Assembly: GCF_000717055.1 (NCBI RefSeq)
Contig: NZ_JNXI01000005.1
Location: 124,001 to 188,000, forward strand
DNA length: 64,000 nt
Direction: 5' to 3'
Origin: Streptomyces iakyrus
Lineage (GTDB): Bacteria; Actinomycetota; Actinomycetes; Streptomycetales; Streptomycetaceae
Of the stretch, positions 54,908 through 63,358 are shown piece after piece. Below the pieces are notes generated by a model, which saw only the letters and a program-made list of their open reading frames with translations, did not search any database and was not told the DNA's origin. The position numbers and the translations under genes are program-made. Positions within the stretch are counted from its first letter, which is position 1; the number at the start of each line of letters is the position of its first letter.

Positions 54908-56341
54908 TCAGACGCCGGACGGGCTGCCCGCCGTCGCGCCGACGGCCTTGGCGGCCTCCCGGACGGCGCCGGCGACCGCGCCCGCGACCTTGTCGTTGAA
55001 GACGCTCGGAATGATGTAGTTCGGGTTCAGCTCGTCCTCGGTCACCACGTCCGCGAGGGCCGTCGCGGCGGCCAGCATCATCTCGGTGTTGACGGTGCGG
55101 GACTGCGCGTCCAGCAGACCGCGGAAGACACCCGGGAAGACCAGCACGTTGTTGATCTGGTTCGGGAAGTCCGAACGGCCGGTGGCGACAACCGCCGCGG
55201 TCTGGCGGGCGATCGCCGGGTCGACCTCGGGGTCGGGGTTCGCAAGCGCGAACACGATGGCGCCCTCGGCCATGGCGGCCACGTCGTCGCCGTCGAGGAC
55301 GTTCGGGGCGGAGACGCCGATGAAGACGTCGGCGCCGCGCACGGCCTCCTTGAGCGTGCCCGTGAGGCCCTCGGGGTTGGTGTTGTCGGCGATCCAGCGC
55401 AGTGCCGAGTCCGGGGCGGCGTCCACGAGGTCCTCGCGGCCCGCGTGCACGACGCCGTGGATGTCGGCGACGACGGCGTTCTTGACGCCCGCGGCGAGCA
55501 GCAGTTTGAGGATGGCCGTACCGGCGGCGCCGGCGCCGGACATGACGACCCGGATGTTCTCCATGTCCTTGCCGGCGACGCGCAGTGCGTTGGTGAGCGC
55601 GGCGAGGACGACGATCGCGGTGCCGTGCTGGTCGTCGTGGAAGACGGGGATGTCGAGGGCCTCGCGCAGCCGGGCCTCGATCTCGAAGCAGCGGGGTGCG
55701 GAGATGTCCTCCAGGTTGATGCCCGCGAAGCCCGGGGCGATCGCCTTGACGATCTCGACGATCGCGTCGGTGTCCTGGGTGTCGAGGCAGATCGGCCAGG
55801 CGTCGATGCCGGCGAACCGCTTGAAGAGGGCCGCCTTGCCCTCCATGACGGGCAGCGCGGCCTTCGGGCCGATGTTGCCCAGGCCCAGCACGGCGGAGCC
55901 GTCCGTCACGACCGCAACGGAGTTGCGCTTGATGGTGAGGCGGCGGGCGTCCTCGGGGTTCTCGGCGATCGCCATGCAGACGCGGGCCACGCCCGGCGTG
56001 TAGACCATGGACAGGTCGTCACGGTTGCGGATGGGGTGCTTCGACGCCATCTCGATCTTGCCGCCGAGGTGCATGAGGAAGGTCCGGTCCGAGACCTTGC
56101 CCAGGGTGACGCCCTCGATGCCGCGGAGTTCCTCGACGATCTCGTCCGCGTGCGCGGTCGACGTCGCCGCGATGGTGACGTCGATACGGAGCTTCTCGTG
56201 ACCGGACGCGGTGACGTCGAGGCCGGTCACCGAGCCTCCGGAGGACTCCACGGCGGTGGTGAGCTGCGAGACGGCGGTTCCGCTCGCGGGCACCTCCAGC
56301 CGGACCGTCATCGAGTAGGAGACGCTGGGCGCCGTTGCCAT
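54908..56341 (-). CDS. NAD-dependent malic enzyme with ACT domain
   Basis: 477 residues. N-terminal ACT domain (about 5-90, VSYSMTVRLEVPASGTAVSQL) precedes the malic domain (MVYTPGVARVC; KRNSVAVVTDGSAVLGLGN) and the NAD-binding domain (VVMSGAGAAGTAILKLL; DVFIGVSAPNVLDGDDV). Converts malate to pyruvate and CO2. The ACT domain suggests allosteric control by an amino acid. ATG at 56341; upstream lies a probable small RNA. Confidence 0.94.
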   Translation of the reverse strand: MATAPSVSYSMTVRLEVPASGTAVSQLTTAVESSGGSVTGLDVTASGHEKLRIDVTIAATSTAHADEIVEELRGIEGVTLGKVSDRTFLMHLGGKIEMASKHPIRNRDDLSMVYTPGVARVCMAIAENPEDARRLTIKRNSVAVVTDGSAVLGLGNIGPKAALPVMEGKAALFKRFAGIDAWPICLDTQDTDAIVEIVKAIAPGFAGINLEDISAPRCFEIEARLREALDIPVFHDDQHGTAIVVLAALTNALRVAGKDMENIRVVMSGAGAAGTAILKLLLAAGVKNAVVADIHGVVHAGREDLVDAAPDSALRWIADNTNPEGLTGTLKEAVRGADVFIGVSAPNVLDGDDVAAMAEGAIVFALANPDPEVDPAIARQTAAVVATGRSDFPNQINNVLVFPGVFRGLLDAQSRTVNTEMMLAAATALADVVTEDELNPNYIIPSVFNDKVAGAVAGAVREAAKAVGATAGSPSGV

Positions 56342-56463
56342 GGCCGACTTCCTCTGCTTTCACCTGACGCTGAGTTGTGCCGTCCGATCGTCGCACCTAC
56401 CGCTGAGTAGCAGGTAGCCGCCCTCAATTGCGAACGTTTTGTTCGCGGAATAGGCCAGCAAAA

Positions 56464-56600
56464 AGAGACCCACGTCACGCGGACGTGGGTCTCTTCTGAG
56501 TCAAGTGGCACCGACCCGCCATGCTCGCCTCGCGGCAAGTGGTCGCTCGTAGCGACGAAGGTTGGGCCCGGGGGCTTGGATCGAGCCGGTGCCACATCCA
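56464..56600 (-). ncRNA. Probable structured small RNA with intrinsic terminator
   Basis: Minus-strand order: TAGCCT-like -10 near 56605, then a transcript-like segment beginning near 56600. It has a closing stem GTGGCACCG/CGGTGCCAC (56587-56595 with 56506-56514), an inner hairpin gtcgct-acg-agcgac, and a 14-bp terminator hairpin (56464-56477 / 56483-56496) followed by TTTTT on the minus strand. It lies in the 331-base gap between helD and the malic enzyme gene, with no ORF. Could be a trans-acting sRNA or a 5' regulatory leader of the malic enzyme gene. Confidence 0.6.
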
Positions 56601-56672
56601 GGCTAACAAACAGATCCCGTAAGGCCACTCCCGTACCGGGAGTTCATTTCGCCGGCAAGTGGGTAACCCGGC

Positions 56673-58970
56673 TCAGTCCCTGAGCAGGTCCGGGATCCCC
56701 GCCGCGTCGGGCTCGTCCCGGTCGGCCGAGACGACCGTGAGCTGCTGGGTGGCCCGGGTCAGCGCGACGTAGAGGACGCGCAGTCCGGCCGGGGACTCGT
56801 CGGCGATCTCCGCCGGGGAGACCACGACCGTCGCGTCGTACTCCAGGCCCTTCGCCTCCAGGCTGCCGAGCGCCACGACGCGGTCGCCGAGGCCGGCGAG
56901 CCAGCGGCGGGCTTCCTCGCGGCGCTGCATGGCGACGACCACGCCGACCGTGCCGTCGACACGCTCCAGCAGCCGGGCCGCCTCGTCGCGGACGGTCGCG
57001 CCCAGCGTGTCCGCCACGACGGTGAAGCGGGGTTCCACGCCGGTGGAGCGGACCGCCTTCGGTGACACGGAGCCGGGCATGGCGAGTGCGAGGACCTTCG
57101 AGGCCAGGTCGGCGATCTCGGCCGGGTTGCGGTAGTTCACCGTGAGTTCGAAGCGGCGGCGGGGGCGGGTACCGAGGGCCTCGTCGCGGGCCTGGGCCGC
57201 CTCGTCCGGATCGGACCAGGAGGACTGGGCCGGGTCACCGACGACCGTCCAGGTGGCGTGCCGGCCGCGGCGGCCGACCATCCGCCACTGCATCGGGGTG
57301 AGGTCCTGCGCCTCGTCGACGATGACGTGGGCGTACTCGACGCGTTCCTGCGCGAGGCGTTCGGCGCGCTCGCGCTGCGACTCCTCGCGCACCGGCATCA
57401 GCTCCTCCAGGCCGGTGAGCTGGTCGAGCGGGTCGAGTTCGCGCTTCCTGCGGGGTCGGGCCGGGGCGCCGAGGACGGCTTGGAGCTCGTCGAGCAGGGC
57501 GACGTCGTGCACCGAGCGGCCCTCGCGCTTGAGGGAACGGGCGACCTTGCGGACCTCGCCGGGGTTGAGGATCCGGCGGGCCCAGCGGCCGAGGCGCCGT
57601 TCGTCGGCCATGGCGTCCAGGACGGCCGCCGGGGTCAGCTCCGGCCACCAGGCGTCGAGGAAGGCGATGAAGGCGTCCTCGGAGGTGATGTCCTCGTCGA
57701 AGGAGGAGCGCAGCTCGGCCGCGAGCTCCGGGTCGCTGTGCCGGCCGGCCGCGCCGGACCGCTCCCACAGGGCGTCCAGGAGGAGCTTGCGGGCGCGGGG
57801 GCGCAGCAGGTTCACGGGGGCGGTGCCGCCGAGGGCGGAGCGGCGGATGCCGTCCAGCTCCCGGGCCTCAAGCTCCAGGCGGCGTCCGAAGGCGACCACG
57901 CGCAGCCGCTCCGGCGGATCGTTCAGCTCCAAGGCGCCGCGCGCGGCCTTCCGCAGCACCTTGAGCATGCGCGAGGAACCCTTGGCGCGGGCCACCGACG
58001 GGGAGTCGTAGACCGTGGCCTCGCTGCCCTCGACCAGGGAGCCGATGGCGCGGATGGCGACCTGGCCCTCCTCGCCGAGGGAGGGCAGCACGCCCTCGGT
58101 GTAGGCGACGAGCAGGGGGGTCGGCGAGACGATCAGGATGCCGCCCGCGTACCGGCGCCGGTCCTGGTAGAGGAGGTAGGCGGCGCGGTGCAGGGCGACG
58201 GCGGTCTTGCCGGTGCCCGGACCGCCCTCGACGTACGTCACGGAGGCGGCGGGGGCGCGGATGACCAGGTCCTGCTCGGCCTGGATGGAGGCGACGATGT
58301 CGCGCATGGTGTGGCTGCGGGCCTGGCCGAGCGCGGCCATCAGGGCGCCGTCGCCGATGACGGGCAGCTCGTCGCCGCCGAGGTACGCCGTCAGTTCGGG
58401 GCGCATCAGGTCGTCCTCGACGCCCAGCACCCGGCGGCCCTTGGAGCGGATGACGCGGCGGCGGACGACCCGGCCGGGGTCGACCGGGGTGGAGCGGTAG
58501 AAGGGGGCGGCGGCCGGGGCCCGCCAGTCGATGACCAGCGGCGCGTAGTCCTGGTCGAGGACGCCGATGCGGCCGATGTGCAGGGTCTCGGCGATGTCGG
58601 CGGTGTTGTCGGGGCGTACCGCCCCCTCGGCCGGCTCGACCGCGGTGTACGCCCCGTCGGGGCCCTTCTTGCCGTCCCTGCCGGTCAGGAGGTCGATCCG
58701 GCCGAAGAGGAAGTCCTCGAACTCGTTGTTGAGCCGGCTGAGGTGGATGCCCGCGCGGAAGACCTGCGCGTCCCGCTCGGCGAGTGCGCCGGGGGTGCCG
58801 ACCTGCCCGCGCCGGGCCGCGTCCTGCATCAGGAACTCCGCCTCGTGGATCTTCTCCTCCAGGCGCCGGTACACCCGGTCGAGGTGTTCCTGTTCGACGC
58901 TGATCTCCCGGTCACGAACCGAATCGTGCACCGAACCGACCGCGTCTTGTCTGTGAGCCTGAGCGGCCAC
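56673..58970 (-). CDS. helD: HelD-like RNA polymerase recycling ATPase
   Basis: 765-residue superfamily I helicase-like protein. N-terminal coiled coil (EQEHLDRVYRRLEEKIHEAEFLMQ) typical of actinobacterial HelD, Walker A GGPGTGKTAVA, DEAQD, and VVSPAEIAD...LYVALTRATQQL. HelD proteins pull stalled RNA polymerase off nucleic acid; related HelR proteins protect against rifamycins. GTG at 58970 follows AGGGGG. Conserved neighbour of the sigU pair. Confidence 0.92.
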   Translation of the reverse strand: MAAQAHRQDAVGSVHDSVRDREISVEQEHLDRVYRRLEEKIHEAEFLMQDAARRGQVGTPGALAERDAQVFRAGIHLSRLNNEFEDFLFGRIDLLTGRDGKKGPDGAYTAVEPAEGAVRPDNTADIAETLHIGRIGVLDQDYAPLVIDWRAPAAAPFYRSTPVDPGRVVRRRVIRSKGRRVLGVEDDLMRPELTAYLGGDELPVIGDGALMAALGQARSHTMRDIVASIQAEQDLVIRAPAASVTYVEGGPGTGKTAVALHRAAYLLYQDRRRYAGGILIVSPTPLLVAYTEGVLPSLGEEGQVAIRAIGSLVEGSEATVYDSPSVARAKGSSRMLKVLRKAARGALELNDPPERLRVVAFGRRLELEARELDGIRRSALGGTAPVNLLRPRARKLLLDALWERSGAAGRHSDPELAAELRSSFDEDITSEDAFIAFLDAWWPELTPAAVLDAMADERRLGRWARRILNPGEVRKVARSLKREGRSVHDVALLDELQAVLGAPARPRRKRELDPLDQLTGLEELMPVREESQRERAERLAQERVEYAHVIVDEAQDLTPMQWRMVGRRGRHATWTVVGDPAQSSWSDPDEAAQARDEALGTRPRRRFELTVNYRNPAEIADLASKVLALAMPGSVSPKAVRSTGVEPRFTVVADTLGATVRDEAARLLERVDGTVGVVVAMQRREEARRWLAGLGDRVVALGSLEAKGLEYDATVVVSPAEIADESPAGLRVLYVALTRATQQLTVVSADRDEPDAAGIPDLLRD

Positions 58971-59098
58971 CGGGCCCCCTTCTGACGTGCTGGGCAGCCG
59001 TCAACCGTACGCGAAGGGGACCCCTGGAAGCTACGGGCCGGCGGCAGGCACGGGTCTGTTGCCCCCAATGGCTCCTGCCGGCGACCGGACAGACCTGG

Positions 59099-59932
59099 CT
59101 AGGCGTCGACCTCGACGAGCCGCTTGCCGTCGAAGGTGACGACCTCGAAGTGGTCGATCTCGTTCGGCTCGAAGGCGGCGCCGCCCTGGACGTACAGGGG
59201 CTCCTTGGCCTTGTCGGACTTGGCGTCCGGCAGGCCGTAGCCCCACTCAGGGACGGACCAGGAGGAGAGGGTCTCGCGCTCGCCGTTCTTGCCGACCGCG
59301 ACGAGAGCGCACTTCAGCGGGCCCTTGACGTTCTTCAGCTCCAGGACCATGCCCGTGCCCCAGTCCTTCTTCTGGACGGCGACGGTGGCGGAGACCTTGG
59401 TGTTCGGGTCGGTGGCGCTGATCTTGTCGGAGATGCCGTCGAAGGCGGCCTTGGCGGGGCTGGCCGCGAGCGGGCGGTTCTCCGGACCTCCGCCGTCGCC
59501 GCCGCCGTTCGTCGCGACCGCGACGAACGGGCCGCCGATGATCAGCGCACCGGCCGCGGCCACCATGTAGAAGCTGCGGCGGCGCTTCTGGGCGCGGCGG
59601 TCGGCGACCTCGTCGACCAGCTTCTCCACCAGGCGCGGCCGGGGCTTCGCGGACAGCGAATCGCCGATCGCGGGTGTGCTGCCGGAGCCGGGGAGGTCGG
59701 CGAGGGCGGCGAGCATCGGCTCCATGCCGGCCAGTTCGTCGAGCTGCTGTGCGCACCATTCGCAAGTGGCGAGGTGGGCTTCGAAAGCGGTTGCTTCGGC
59801 GTCGTCGAGGATGCCGAGGGCGTAGGCGCCGACGGTCTCGTGCTCGTTCGGCACCGGAGATTCCTGCATGGGGCCAGACATACCCATGCCTCCCGTACCG
59901 AACCCTTGGTTACCCCCGTAAACACTCATCAC
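59099..59932 (-). CDS. rsuA: Anti-sigma factor, zinc-finger (ZAS) type, membrane
   Basis: 277 residues. N-terminal anti-sigma domain with the ZAS zinc motif (H...EAHLATCEWCAQQL, about residues 31-62), a transmembrane helix (FYMVAAAGALIIGGPFVAVAT, about 120-140) and an extracytoplasmic DUF4349/anti-sigma K-like domain to the end. Starts GTG within the sigma gene's stop (GTGA overlap), so coupled. Holds SigU inactive at the membrane. Symbol from the S. coelicolor rsuA-sigU locus. Confidence 0.9.
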   Translation of the reverse strand: MMSVYGGNQGFGTGGMGMSGPMQESPVPNEHETVGAYALGILDDAEATAFEAHLATCEWCAQQLDELAGMEPMLAALADLPGSGSTPAIGDSLSAKPRPRLVEKLVDEVADRRAQKRRRSFYMVAAAGALIIGGPFVAVATNGGGDGGGPENRPLAASPAKAAFDGISDKISATDPNTKVSATVAVQKKDWGTGMVLELKNVKGPLKCALVAVGKNGERETLSSWSVPEWGYGLPDAKSDKAKEPLYVQGGAAFEPNEIDHFEVVTFDGKRLVEVDA

Positions 59933-60504
59933 GCCGTCACCCCCCGCTCCTCCAGTGCCAGCTTCATCGAACGCAGGGCGTAGAACACCCTGGAGCGGAC
60001 GGTGCCGCTGGGTATGCCCAGGGTCTCGGCCGCCTCATTGACGGTACGCCCCTTGAAATACGTCTCGACGAGCACCTCCCGGTGGGCGGGCGTCAGGTCG
60101 TCGAGTGCGTCCGAGAGAGTCATCAGCCACAGCGCCTTGTCGATCTCGTCCTCCGCGGGGATGACCTCCAGCGGCGACGGGTCGACCTCCTGCGGCCGGG
60201 CCTGCCGGCTGCGGTGGCCGTCGATGACGATGCGCCGGGCGACCGTCACCAGCCAGGGGCGTACCGATCCGGTCGCTCTGTTGAGCTGACCGGCGTTCTT
60301 CCAGGCACGGATGAGCGTCTCCTGGACGACGTCCTCGGCGCGCTGCCGGTCGCCGGCGACCAGGCGCAGGACGTATGCCAGCAGGGGTCCGGCGTGTTCG
60401 CGATAGAGCGCACGCATCAGCTCCTCATCGGGTTCCGAGGGCTGGGACATGCGATGTCGGGCCCTCGGTGCACGTTCATTGGCCACGACGGAATCCTTGC
60501 GCAC
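59929..60504 (-). CDS. sigU: ECF RNA polymerase sigma factor SigU
   Basis: 191 residues. Region 2 (LYREHAGPLLAYVLRLVAGDRQRAEDVVQETLIRAWK) and region 4 (LTPAHREVLVETYFKGRTVNEAAETLGIPSGTVRSRVFYAL) are clear. GTG at 60504 has a well-spaced GGAGG; 60510 overlaps that site and is less likely. In S. coelicolor SigU affects morphology and secretion. Identity by position beside helD and the anti-sigma gene. Confidence 0.9.
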   Translation of the reverse strand: MRKDSVVANERAPRARHRMSQPSEPDEELMRALYREHAGPLLAYVLRLVAGDRQRAEDVVQETLIRAWKNAGQLNRATGSVRPWLVTVARRIVIDGHRSRQARPQEVDPSPLEVIPAEDEIDKALWLMTLSDALDDLTPAHREVLVETYFKGRTVNEAAETLGIPSGTVRSRVFYALRSMKLALEERGVTA

Positions 60505-60802
60505 GCCCACCTCCGGTGTCCGGGGGTTCCCCCAGTCGGTCGCTCCACAAGCCGTACGGACGCGAGCCGTTGGGTGTTCAAAGAGACGTGACAGATTTCT
60601 TCGGGATGACGTGACGAGCTGGACATGGGGTCACATTCCCACCCCGCGTTCTTTACATTTCCGCCACATCGGAAAGTTCAGGCCAGCCCTTCCCTACGGT
60701 GGCGTAGGTAAACGGCATGTAATCGAAATCACTTCGACAGCGCGGTCGCAGAAGTCGCATTTAGGACAGGTAAATTGAGTGCACGGACCACTCAATTCCG
60801 TT

Positions 60803-61396
60803 TCAGGCGCGGGAGAGTGCCGCGCGGCGACGGTGCCGGGCGACTCTTTCGCGGTTCCCGCAGACCTCACTGGAGCACCAGCGCCTCCTGCGTCCCCGGG
60901 AGGTGTCGAGGTACACAATGGGGCAGTTGTCGCCTTCGCACTGGCGCAGGGCCGCGCGGGCGACGGGATCGGTCAGCAGGTCCACGGCGTCCCGGGCGAC
61001 GACCGCGAGCAGGGCGGCGCAGCCGGGCGGGCCGTCCAACCGCCGCAGGAGCTGGCCGTCTTCGCCGCGGACTGCGCGCGGGGCCGGGGGCGCGGTGCGG
61101 GCCAGGTCGTTGACGCGGGCGAGGGCGAGGTCGTACGTCGCGACGCCGGGTCTCGGCCGGCAGCGGACCAACCGGTCGATCTGGGCGCGCAGTTCACGGA
61201 AGGCGAGCAGCCAGCCGGTGTCCGCGTGGGTCAGGGGGGTGTCCGCCGGGACGAGTCCGGAGCCGGTGATCCAGGCGCGCAGCACGTCCACGGAGTCGAG
61301 CCGCTCCTCCGGGTGCGTGGTGGAGAGCAGGTCCAGGCAGGCCCGCCCGGCATCGAAGCGCAGCTCGTAGGGGGCCGTGGCCGTACCCAGTGCCAT
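60803..61396 (-). CDS. CGNR zinc-finger / ABATE domain protein
   Basis: 197 residues. N-terminal ABATE-like domain (LRFDAGRACLDLLSTTH) and a C-terminal zinc finger: CEGDNCPIVYLDTSRGRRRRWCSSEVCGNRERVARHR, ending in the CGNR motif. Likely a stress-related DNA-binding regulator; target unknown. ATG at 61396. Confidence 0.88.
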   Translation of the reverse strand: MALGTATAPYELRFDAGRACLDLLSTTHPEERLDSVDVLRAWITGSGLVPADTPLTHADTGWLLAFRELRAQIDRLVRCRPRPGVATYDLALARVNDLARTAPPAPRAVRGEDGQLLRRLDGPPGCAALLAVVARDAVDLLTDPVARAALRQCEGDNCPIVYLDTSRGRRRRWCSSEVCGNRERVARHRRRAALSRA

Positions 61397-61618
61397 GTGC
61401 CTGTCACCGCCTAGGGGTTCACCCCGGTCGCGAGGGCTTGGGTGAGACGCCAGTGAGAGGGCCGGTAAACCGCTCCCTCTTACAGTGCCTGCCCGCTACG
61501 ACGCCGGAAACCCCTCGCACACGGCTCGTCGCGACGACCACCGACAGGGGACGCGCGTTCAGGCCAGGGCCGGGCGGGAGGCCAGGTTCCGCTGGGGCAC
61601 CGGGCACAGGACATCCCG

Positions 61619-62052
61619 CTCGGGCCGGCGACCGGAACCGGCGCCTCATGCTCCGGCAGGCGGCCTGCCACGAGGCATCCCGCTCAGGCCGGGCGACCGG
61701 GCACGGCGCCTCACACTCCGACGGGCGGCCGGGCTCAAGCCGCCCCACTCGGGCCGGCCGACCGGGCTCAAGCCGTCCCGCTCGGGCCAGGCGACCGGGC
61801 TCAAGCTGCCCCACTCAGACCAGGCGGCCGGGCTCATCTGCCCCACTCAGACCAGACGACCGGGGTTGGCGCCTCGCACTCCGGCAAACCCACCGGCCAC
61901 AAACCACCGGCTCGGGCCGTGCGACCGGGCACGGCGCCTCACGCTCGACGAGCGACCGGACTCAAGGCATCCCGCGCGGGCCGGCGGCCGGAACCGGCGC
62001 CTCATGCTCCGGCAGGCGACCGGGCTCAAGGCATCCGCTCAGGCCAGGCGAC
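61619..62052. repeat. Degenerate repeat mosaic
   Basis: About 430 bases built of related units. A ~33-base unit of the form GACCGGGCTCAAGC-GCCCCACTCGGGCCAGGC occurs at least four times (about 61729-61855). A longer unit with ggaaccggcgcctcatgctc starts near 61634 and again near 61990; a third with gggcacggcgcctcac occurs near 61701 and 61927. Long overlapping ORFs on both strands are by-products of GC bias. The 693-base gap 61397-62089 holds no convincing gene. Confidence 0.75.
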
Positions 62053-62089
62053 CAGGTCTGGCGGATTTCGGCTCAACCCCCGGACGGGA

Positions 62090-63241
62090 TCACGCGTCCG
62101 CGTACTTCGTCTCCGCGCTCGGGTCCAGGGCCAGGCGGTAGCCCCGTTTGACCACGGTCTGGATCAGCTTCGGCGTGCCGAGGGCCGTGCGGAGGCGGGC
62201 CATGGCCGTTTCGACCGCGTGCTCGTCGCGGCCGGAGCCGGGGAGGGCGCGCAGGAGGTCCGCACGGGCCACGACCCAGCCGGGGCGCCGGGAGAGGGCG
62301 CGCAGGAGGGACATGCCGGCGGGCGGGACCGGCTTGAGGTGGCCGTCGACGAGGACGGCGTGGCCCCGGATCTCCACGCGGTGCCCGGCGACGGGGAGGG
62401 AGCGGGCCCGAGCGGGAAGTTCCTGGCAGAGGAGCTGTACGAGAGGGCCGAGCCGGAAGCGCTCCGGCTGGATCGTGTCGATGCCGCGGGACTGCAGGGG
62501 CAGGGCGGTGACCGGGCCCACGCAGGCCGGCAGGACGTCATGGCCGAGCGCCGCCAGGACCTCGTCGAGCAGTCCGCGCTCCTCCGCCCGGGAGAGGAGG
62601 GAGGCCGCTGCCGGGGCGCTGGTGAAGGTGACGGCGTCCAGGGCCCGGCCGACCGTCGCGTCGAGCAGGCGGTCGACCGGGGTGATGTCCTCCGGCGGCA
62701 TCCAGCGGTAGACGGGCACCCCGACCACCTCGGCCCCGCCCTCCCGCAGCGCCTCCACGAACCCGGGCAGCGGCTCACCGTGCAGCTGGATGGCGATCCG
62801 CAGACCGTCGACGCCCTCCTCCAGCAGCCGGTCCAGCACCTCCGCCATGGACTCCGACGACGGCGACCACTCCTCCGTCAGCCCGGCGGCCCGGACCGCG
62901 CCCTTGACCTTCGGCCCGCGCGCCATGATCCGTACGCCGCCCAGCCGGGCCAGCAGCTCCTCCCCCAGCCCCCAGCCGTCGGCGGCCTCGACCCAGCCGC
63001 GGAAGCCGATCGCGGTCGTGGCCACGACGACGTCCGGCACCTGCTCGATGATCTCCTTCGTCGCCGCCAGCAGTTCGCTGTCGTCGGCGAGCGGCACGAT
63101 GCGCAGGGCAGGGGCGTGCAGGACGGCGGCTCCGCGTCGCTGCAGCAGCGCCCCGAGCTCGTCGGCCCGGCGCGCGGCCGTCACACCCACGGTGAAACCC
63201 GCCAGGGGTCCGTGGTCCGGTCGCTGTTCTTCCTCGTACAT
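62090..63241 (-). CDS. nnaR: NnaR: uroporphyrinogen-III synthase-like regulator of nitrate assimilation
   Basis: 383 residues. A HemD-like domain (about 15-255, FTVGVTAARRADELGALLQRRGA...VTFTSAPAAASLL) is fused to a winged-helix trans_reg_C domain (about 285-375, LLRALSRRPGWVVARADLL...TVVKRGYRLAL). This architecture is that of NnaR, which works with GlnR to activate nitrate/nitrite assimilation genes; the adjacent narK fits. It also resembles M. tuberculosis Rv0260c next to narK3. Confidence 0.92.
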   Translation of the reverse strand: MYEEEQRPDHGPLAGFTVGVTAARRADELGALLQRRGAAVLHAPALRIVPLADDSELLAATKEIIEQVPDVVVATTAIGFRGWVEAADGWGLGEELLARLGGVRIMARGPKVKGAVRAAGLTEEWSPSSESMAEVLDRLLEEGVDGLRIAIQLHGEPLPGFVEALREGGAEVVGVPVYRWMPPEDITPVDRLLDATVGRALDAVTFTSAPAAASLLSRAEERGLLDEVLAALGHDVLPACVGPVTALPLQSRGIDTIQPERFRLGPLVQLLCQELPARARSLPVAGHRVEIRGHAVLVDGHLKPVPPAGMSLLRALSRRPGWVVARADLLRALPGSGRDEHAVETAMARLRTALGTPKLIQTVVKRGYRLALDPSAETKYADA

Positions 63242-63300
63242 GGCTCTCGTCCCGCACTCGAGTCGTCGTACTGCGTGGGTACGGCGTACCTACATGCCGA

Positions 63301-63327
63301 ACGAGCCTGTCAACGGCTCGTGACAGG
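63301..63327. terminator. Overlapping alternative hairpins between narK and nnaR
   Basis: ACGAGCC/GGCTCGT (63301-63307 / 63315-63321) and CCTGTCA/TGACAGG (63306-63312 / 63321-63327) overlap, so only one can form at a time. The site lies 117 bases or less past the narK stop and before nnaR. Confidence 0.45.
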
Positions 63328-63358
63328 CCCGGATCGGCTTGATGTCGCTGGTGTTACG

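Noticed and set aside
61619..62052. CRISPR-like array
   Set aside because: Units are imperfect and abut without unique spacers; no cas gene in the window.
61390..62151. Long ORFs on both strands across the repeat mosaic
   Set aside because: They are Arg/Pro/Gly-rich, lack family similarity and ribosome-binding sites, and follow the repeats in every frame.
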